A stretch of DNA of 64,000 nt from Nocardioides sp. Root240 (GTDB lineage: Bacteria; Actinomycetota; Actinomycetes; Propionibacteriales; Nocardioidaceae), in NCBI RefSeq assembly GCF_001428825.1, contig NZ_LMIT01000011.1:78859-142858 (forward strand). The letters run 5' to 3'. A program made the position numbers and the translations under genes. Shown here in pieces: positions 60,155-64,000 of this stretch (position 1 is its first letter; every line of letters begins with the position of its first letter). The notes below the pieces were generated by a model that saw nothing but the letters and a program-made list of their open reading frames with translations, made no database searches and was not told the origin of the DNA.

Positions 60155-61378
60155 TCACTGGTGGTGTCCGCTCAGCATGTCGTCAACGATGTCCAGCACC
60201 TTCTGGGGCGGCGCGGAGACGTCGTCGAGCACTCCGGAATTGCGGCCCGGTCCCCCGGTCGGCCCGTCACCCACAAGGTAGCGGTAGTCCGCGTCGATGG
60301 CCTGGCAGATCGACCACAACCCCAGGTGGACGTACGTCGAGGCGAACATCTCGAGCACGCGCACACCGGGCCGGGAGAAGGTGATGTTGCTCAGCCCGGC
60401 GCCGTGGGGAGAGACCACGACCTCCGCACCGTGGAACAGGTCGATCTGCTCCTGCACGCTGTGGGCGCCGGGGTCGATGCGGACGAAGCCACGCCGCTCC
60501 AGCTCGGGCCACAGCGCGGGCTCCTGCACGTAGCGGCGGGTCCGGGGGGTGTCGCCACGGGTGATGTAGATCCGGCGCGGGCCGTCGGCACCGGCACCCG
60601 GCGTCGGCGCCAGGTGCTCACGCAGCCACCGCACGGTCGCCGGCGGCGCCTGGAGCGCCCAGTTCGGGTTGCTCGGTACGACGAGCCGGTCCGCCGCGAC
60701 CGTCCGGCCGCGCTCGGGCTGGATCAGCCGCCCGCCGACGCCGGCGAGCTCGAGCAGCTGGCGCTGGTAGCGCGCCCCGTGCGGGACGACGACCGCGTCG
60801 GGCCGCAGCGCGTCGAGGCCGCCGAGGCACTCGTCGAGGACCGCGAGGCGGCCGATCGCGTCGTACAGGAAGTGGTAGTAGTTGATCGACGTGCCGCGGG
60901 TGGTCAGGCTGAGGACCGTGCCGGGCACGTGCTCGGTCGGTCCGAGCGTGGGCCGCAGGAAGACCGGGTGCTCACGCCAGTCCTCGACGCCGAAGTAGGT
61001 GCTGGTCTCGTGGTCGAGCACCTTGCCCGGCGTCGTCGTGGCGGCGTAGTCGCCGGAGAGGCGCCCCTCCTTCACCTCGAGCACGAAGGTCGCCGGCACG
61101 ATCGCCGTGCGGAGCTCCTCGAAGAGCCAGTGGCCCGCCGGATCGCCCTTCGTGGCCGGGCGGGTGAGCTGCTCCTCCGCGCTCCCCGGGTGCAGTACGA
61201 CGTGCGCCGGGTCGAGCGCGGCGGTCTCGCTGGAGCGGGCGGTCGCCCGGACCGGGACGCCGCGGCGGCCCAGGACGCGCGAGAGCACCCGGAACACGCA
61301 GCCCAGGACGAAGGTCAGCGCACGGTGCAGGCGCTTGAACAGCGGCCACCACGGCCGCAGCCAGGAGGGGAGGCTCAT
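60155..61378 (-). CDS. Glycosyltransferase family 61 (DUF563) protein
   Basis: A 407-residue enzyme. The GT61 pattern is visible: INYYHFLYDAIGRLAVLDEC, RRIYITRGDTPRTRRYVQ, FHGAEVVVSPHGAGLSNITF. The family adds pentoses or GlcNAc to glycans in eukaryotes and works in capsule synthesis in bacteria. There is a hydrophobic N-terminal segment (residues 13-40), suggesting membrane association. The ATG at 61378 follows AGGGG-rich sequence. Acceptor and donor are unknown. Confidence 0.85.
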   Translation of the reverse strand: MSLPSWLRPWWPLFKRLHRALTFVLGCVFRVLSRVLGRRGVPVRATARSSETAALDPAHVVLHPGSAEEQLTRPATKGDPAGHWLFEELRTAIVPATFVLEVKEGRLSGDYAATTTPGKVLDHETSTYFGVEDWREHPVFLRPTLGPTEHVPGTVLSLTTRGTSINYYHFLYDAIGRLAVLDECLGGLDALRPDAVVVPHGARYQRQLLELAGVGGRLIQPERGRTVAADRLVVPSNPNWALQAPPATVRWLREHLAPTPGAGADGPRRIYITRGDTPRTRRYVQEPALWPELERRGFVRIDPGAHSVQEQIDLFHGAEVVVSPHGAGLSNITFSRPGVRVLEMFASTYVHLGLWSICQAIDADYRYLVGDGPTGGPGRNSGVLDDVSAPPQKVLDIVDDMLSGHHQ

Positions 61379-61445
61379 CGGGGTCCCCGCGACGTTGTGC
61401 GCTGGAGGAGCGGAGCGGGGGAAGCGTAGAACTTCGTGGGGTGGT

Positions 61446-62459
61446 TCATCTGGACACCCGGTCCCGCGAGCGGCTGACGAAGCGCTGGACGGCCATCGCG
61501 GGGCGGCTGTTGACCGCGGTGCGCGCCGCGCGGCGCAGCCGCGGCGAGCGGACCATGCGCCGCGCCACCCGGGCGAACCGGCCGCCCACCCGGCTGAGCA
61601 CGAGCTCGAGCTCCCGCTCGACCTCGACGTTGACGGCCACCTGCGCCGGGTGCCGCAGCGGGAAGTCCATCGCCGCGGCGCCGTGGTCGCGCTTGCCCTC
61701 GGCCGCGCCGTGGGTCGCGTCCGCGCCCCAGCCGACGTTCTCGACGAGGTTGCGCGACGGTGAGATCGCCAGCCCGCCGAGGGTGAGCATGGTGATCCAC
61801 CAGTGCTTGTCCCAGCCGTGGGTGATCGTGTCGTCGGACCGCGCCGCGTCGGCGAAGTGCTGCTCCCCCGACCGGGTGACCAGGTGGCCCGGCTGCTGGG
61901 TCGGCGCGACCGTGCGCACCGGCGCTTCGCTGGGCGCGTGGTCACGGGTGAAGATCGCGCGGTGGCGCTGCCACCGGTCGGCCCAGGTCGCCCAGCCCCA
62001 CACGCTCGCCCACGCGGTGTAGGCGTAGCTGTCGCCGCCGAAGAGCCGCTCCGGCACACCCATGCCGCTCCCCGAGACCTGCCAGATGCGCGGGTCGTCG
62101 CGGTGGTGCGCGAGCAGCTCGTCGGCGTACCGGAAGAAGGAGGGGTCCGGGTGGCAGTCGTCCTCGAGCACGATCGCGGACTCGACCTGCGAGAACAGCC
62201 AGTCCAGGCCGAGCTCGACGTTGGCCTCGAGGCCCAGGTTCTCCGGGGCGAAGCGACGGTGCACCTCGCACGGCCAGTCGACCGCGTCGAGCAGTGCGCG
62301 CGTCGCCGCGCAGAGCTCGGCGTCCTCGGGCCGGTCGGCCCGCGGGCCGTCGGCGATCACGTAGAGCTGCTGCGGTGCTGCTTCCCGGATCGCGGCGAGG
62401 GTCTGCTCGGTCAGGTGCGGTCGGTTGAAGACGACCAGGGCCACAGGGGTCGTGAGCAC
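61446..62459 (-). CDS. Glycosyltransferase family 2-like protein (hemolytic-protein HlpA-like)
   Basis: A 337-residue protein of the GT-A fold. The N-terminal nucleotide-binding strand (VALVVFNRPHLTEQTLAAIR), the DxD-like LEDDCHPDPSFFRYADELL and the late WGWATWADRW and KHWWITM segments fit a family of sugar transferases annotated as nucleotide-diphospho-sugar transferases in surface polysaccharide clusters. The GTG at 62459 has GAGGAAC a few bases upstream, and an in-frame start at 62666 would add non-coding-looking sequence. Donor and acceptor are unknown. Confidence 0.78.
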   Translation of the reverse strand: MLTTPVALVVFNRPHLTEQTLAAIREAAPQQLYVIADGPRADRPEDAELCAATRALLDAVDWPCEVHRRFAPENLGLEANVELGLDWLFSQVESAIVLEDDCHPDPSFFRYADELLAHHRDDPRIWQVSGSGMGVPERLFGGDSYAYTAWASVWGWATWADRWQRHRAIFTRDHAPSEAPVRTVAPTQQPGHLVTRSGEQHFADAARSDDTITHGWDKHWWITMLTLGGLAISPSRNLVENVGWGADATHGAAEGKRDHGAAAMDFPLRHPAQVAVNVEVERELELVLSRVGGRFARVARRMVRSPRLRRAARTAVNSRPAMAVQRFVSRSRDRVSR

Positions 62460-62571
62460 GTGTTCCTCGGGTGCGGGGCGGGGGGACTTCCGGGTGGACA
62501 ACGGGGCAGCGTGCTCCGGGTTCCGGCGACATTCCACCAGATGGGCGAGCGCACGGTTACAGTTTCCGACC

Positions 62572-63618
62572 GTGTCCCCCACCAACTCCTCGCCCGTGGC
62601 CAAGGCCCGCCACTGGGCCACCCAGCGCACCAAGATCGCTGCGGCGCGCGCCGGCTTCCTGATCACCCGGATGAACGAGGAGAGCCGCCGCTACGTCGAG
62701 ATCTCCCACAACGACGAGGTGCCGCTTCCTGCCGGTGCCGAGCACGAGCTGCGGCCCGACAACCCCGCGCTCGACGAGCTCGAGGCGGCGTACGACGGCC
62801 TCGGCATCCCCGCTGCCGCGCACACCCAGTGGCGCCAGAGCTTCCTGAAGAAGAACCTGTCGCTCGCGTGGTTCCGCGGCGACAACGCCTACGTGTGGCA
62901 GTTCCGCCACCTCGGCAACTCCGCACGGATCCGGATGTACCTGTCGATGCTGGACGTGAAGCAGCGCGACCGGCTCGGCCTGTTCGACAAGCTGAGCGAG
63001 GACGGCCTGTTCGGCGCGTTCACGTTCACCTTCGGCGACCGCGCCCCGATCAGCCGCGACCTGCTCGACAGCATCAACGAGATCAACTACCTCGACGACC
63101 AGATGGGCCTGTCGTCCATCGAGGGCCTGCGCGTCCTCGACATCGGCGCCGGCTACGGTCGCCTCGCCCACCGGATGGCGACCGCCTTCCCGGACATCGC
63201 CGCCTACGACTGCATCGACGGCGTCTCCACGTCGACCTTCCTGTGCTCGTACTACACCCGCTTCCGCGAGCTGCCCGAGGCGGTGCGCGTCGTCCGCCTC
63301 GACGAGCACGAGAAGCTCGGCGAGCGCTACGACGTCGCCGTCAACATCCACAGCTTCTCGGAGTGCTCCCTCGACGCCATCCGCTGGTGGCTCGACCGGA
63401 TCGCCGAGCGCGACATCCCGTGGCTGCTCATCGTCCCGAACACCCCGGACGAGCTGCGCAGCACCGAGGCCGACGGTTCCATGAAGCCGTTCCGCCAGGA
63501 CGTCCTCGACCGGGGCTACGAGCTGGTCGACGACCGCCCGATCCACCAGTCGGACGAGCTGCGCGAGCTGATCGACCTGCACGACCGGTTCTACCTGTTC
63601 AAGCGCAAGGGCGCCTGA
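62572..63618 (+). CDS. Putative sugar O-methyltransferase
   Basis: A 348-residue protein. The SAM-binding motif is LRVLDIGAGYGRLAHRMA (about residues 184-201), followed by YDVAVNIHSFSECSLDAIRW. The pattern fits the putative sugar O-methyltransferase group found in polysaccharide clusters. GTG at 62572 was chosen; a TACAGT -10-like box ends eight bases before it, so a leaderless transcript is likely. It is divergent from the glycosyltransferase gene. Residues 1-120 precede the Rossmann core and may be involved in acceptor binding. Confidence 0.8.
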   Translation: MSPTNSSPVAKARHWATQRTKIAAARAGFLITRMNEESRRYVEISHNDEVPLPAGAEHELRPDNPALDELEAAYDGLGIPAAAHTQWRQSFLKKNLSLAWFRGDNAYVWQFRHLGNSARIRMYLSMLDVKQRDRLGLFDKLSEDGLFGAFTFTFGDRAPISRDLLDSINEINYLDDQMGLSSIEGLRVLDIGAGYGRLAHRMATAFPDIAAYDCIDGVSTSTFLCSYYTRFRELPEAVRVVRLDEHEKLGERYDVAVNIHSFSECSLDAIRWWLDRIAERDIPWLLIVPNTPDELRSTEADGSMKPFRQDVLDRGYELVDDRPIHQSDELRELIDLHDRFYLFKRKGA

Positions 63619-63660
63619 CCGCTCGGGCCAGGAGGCCCCACGACGCGGGCCGCCCGCCGT

Positions 63661-64000
63661 TCACACGCTCCAGTGCTCGAACGGCAGGCCGGTCAGCGCC
63701 CGCAGCCGTGCGGCCTCCGGCGCCAGCAGCTCCTTGAGCCGCGCCTCGGTCCCGGGCGCGAGGGTGGGACGCTCGACGAGGTTCCCCGAGCGGCGCCAGG
63801 CCGCCATGCTGATCATCTTGCGCGGCCCGGCGGGCAGGCGTCGTACGGCGCGCAGGAGCGGCCCGCGGCGCAGCTTCAGCACCCAGGCGGGGATCTGGTA
63901 CTTCTCCTCGAGCGTGTTGTGGCGCCCGTAGTCCTCGGCGCTCACGTCGGGCGGCGTCAGGCCGAGGAAGGTGAAGACCCGGGCCATCGTGCCGACGACG
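63661..64000 (-). CDS. Sulfotransferase, C-terminal part (partial at window end)
   Basis: The last 112 residues or so of a protein that begins beyond the window; the frame is open to base 64000. The segment MARVFTFLGLTPPDV is the usual late motif of PAPS-dependent sulfotransferases (hydrophobic strand, FLGL), and the end RLKELLAPEAARLRALTGLP with a W near the C-terminus fits too. It would use PAPS, made by the APS kinase fusion at 14889-16748, to sulfate the surface polysaccharide. The call rests on C-terminal sequence only. Confidence 0.65.
   Translation of the reverse strand, partial: VVGTMARVFTFLGLTPPDVSAEDYGRHNTLEEKYQIPAWVLKLRRGPLLRAVRRLPAGPRKMISMAAWRRSGNLVERPTLAPGTEARLKELLAPEAARLRALTGLPFEHWSV

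Noticed and set aside
62531-62560. CACCAGATGGGCG match as a third copy of the dispersed palindrome
   Set aside because: Only about 13 bases match and no second arm is found, so chance or a small remnant cannot be excluded.

Overview
The window comes from a high-GC actinobacterium, most likely Nocardioides or a close relative. The evidence is the codon use, the many GTG and ATGA/TGATG-coupled starts, mycobacterial-type synteny (XRE regulator, HbhA-like protein and DUF2516 protein in a row), IdeR and Fur regulators, a cysteine-rich leader ORF before a rhodanese gene, and a palindromic repeat of a type I recall from Nocardioides genomes. Genus assignment is an inference; no rRNA or tRNA gene is present.

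Layout. 1-2.9 kb: end of an HNH protein, a class F-like sortase, a DUF6461 protein, a methyltransferase and a repeat-rich surface protein whose upstream box matches the one before the sortase. 3-11 kb: a saccharopine-dehydrogenase-like reductase, an ECF sigma factor translationally coupled to a membrane-anchored beta-propeller protein, a DUF2277 protein, a sirtuin, IdeR, a thioesterase-like protein and a GH13 alpha-glucosidase. 11-15 kb: a MarR/MFS efflux pair with a clear operator, then the HbhA cluster. 15-25 kb: sulfate assimilation (an APS kinase fused to a low-molecular-weight phosphatase, a TauE/SafE permease, CysD and CysN), Ugd, and an operon nitrobindin-fur-tagD-like-ygfZ. 25-33 kb: a 1693-residue secreted multidomain protein and housekeeping genes (DsrE, SGNH lipoprotein, Dtd, thioredoxin-like).

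33.2-48.1 kb is the highlight: a bacterial microcompartment (BMC) locus of the aminoacetone / 1-amino-2-propanol utilisation type (RMM/AAU) known from Mycobacterium and Rhodococcus. It encodes two tandem-domain shell proteins, one hexamer, one pentamer, a CoA-acylating aldehyde dehydrogenase with a C-terminal encapsulation helix, a class III PLP enzyme (probable phospho-lyase), an APH-fold kinase, two SDR dehydrogenases, a 176-residue protein of unknown function with an N-terminal encapsulation helix, an APC permease, a LuxR regulator and a HutC-type GntR regulator. A separate front operon adds a sodium/solute symporter with a DUF3311 partner, an M20 amidohydrolase and one of the SDRs. GGTC-N-GACC palindromes occur at the three main promoter regions and probably form the GntR regulon. 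The proposed chemistry is aminoacetone to (S)-1-amino-2-propanol (SDR), then O-phosphate (kinase), then propionaldehyde (PLP lyase), then propionyl-CoA (dehydrogenase); NADH made in the last step would feed the first.

48-64 kb: a DUF1416/rhodanese pair behind a short cysteine-rich leader ORF, a frameshifted secreted LamG/metallophosphoesterase, a NicO-type metal exporter with its partner, and the start of a surface-polysaccharide cluster (DUF4012, Wzc-like kinase, methyltransferases, glycosyltransferases, sulfotransferase). Several intergenic regions hold long palindromes, two of which appear to be copies of one dispersed repeat.
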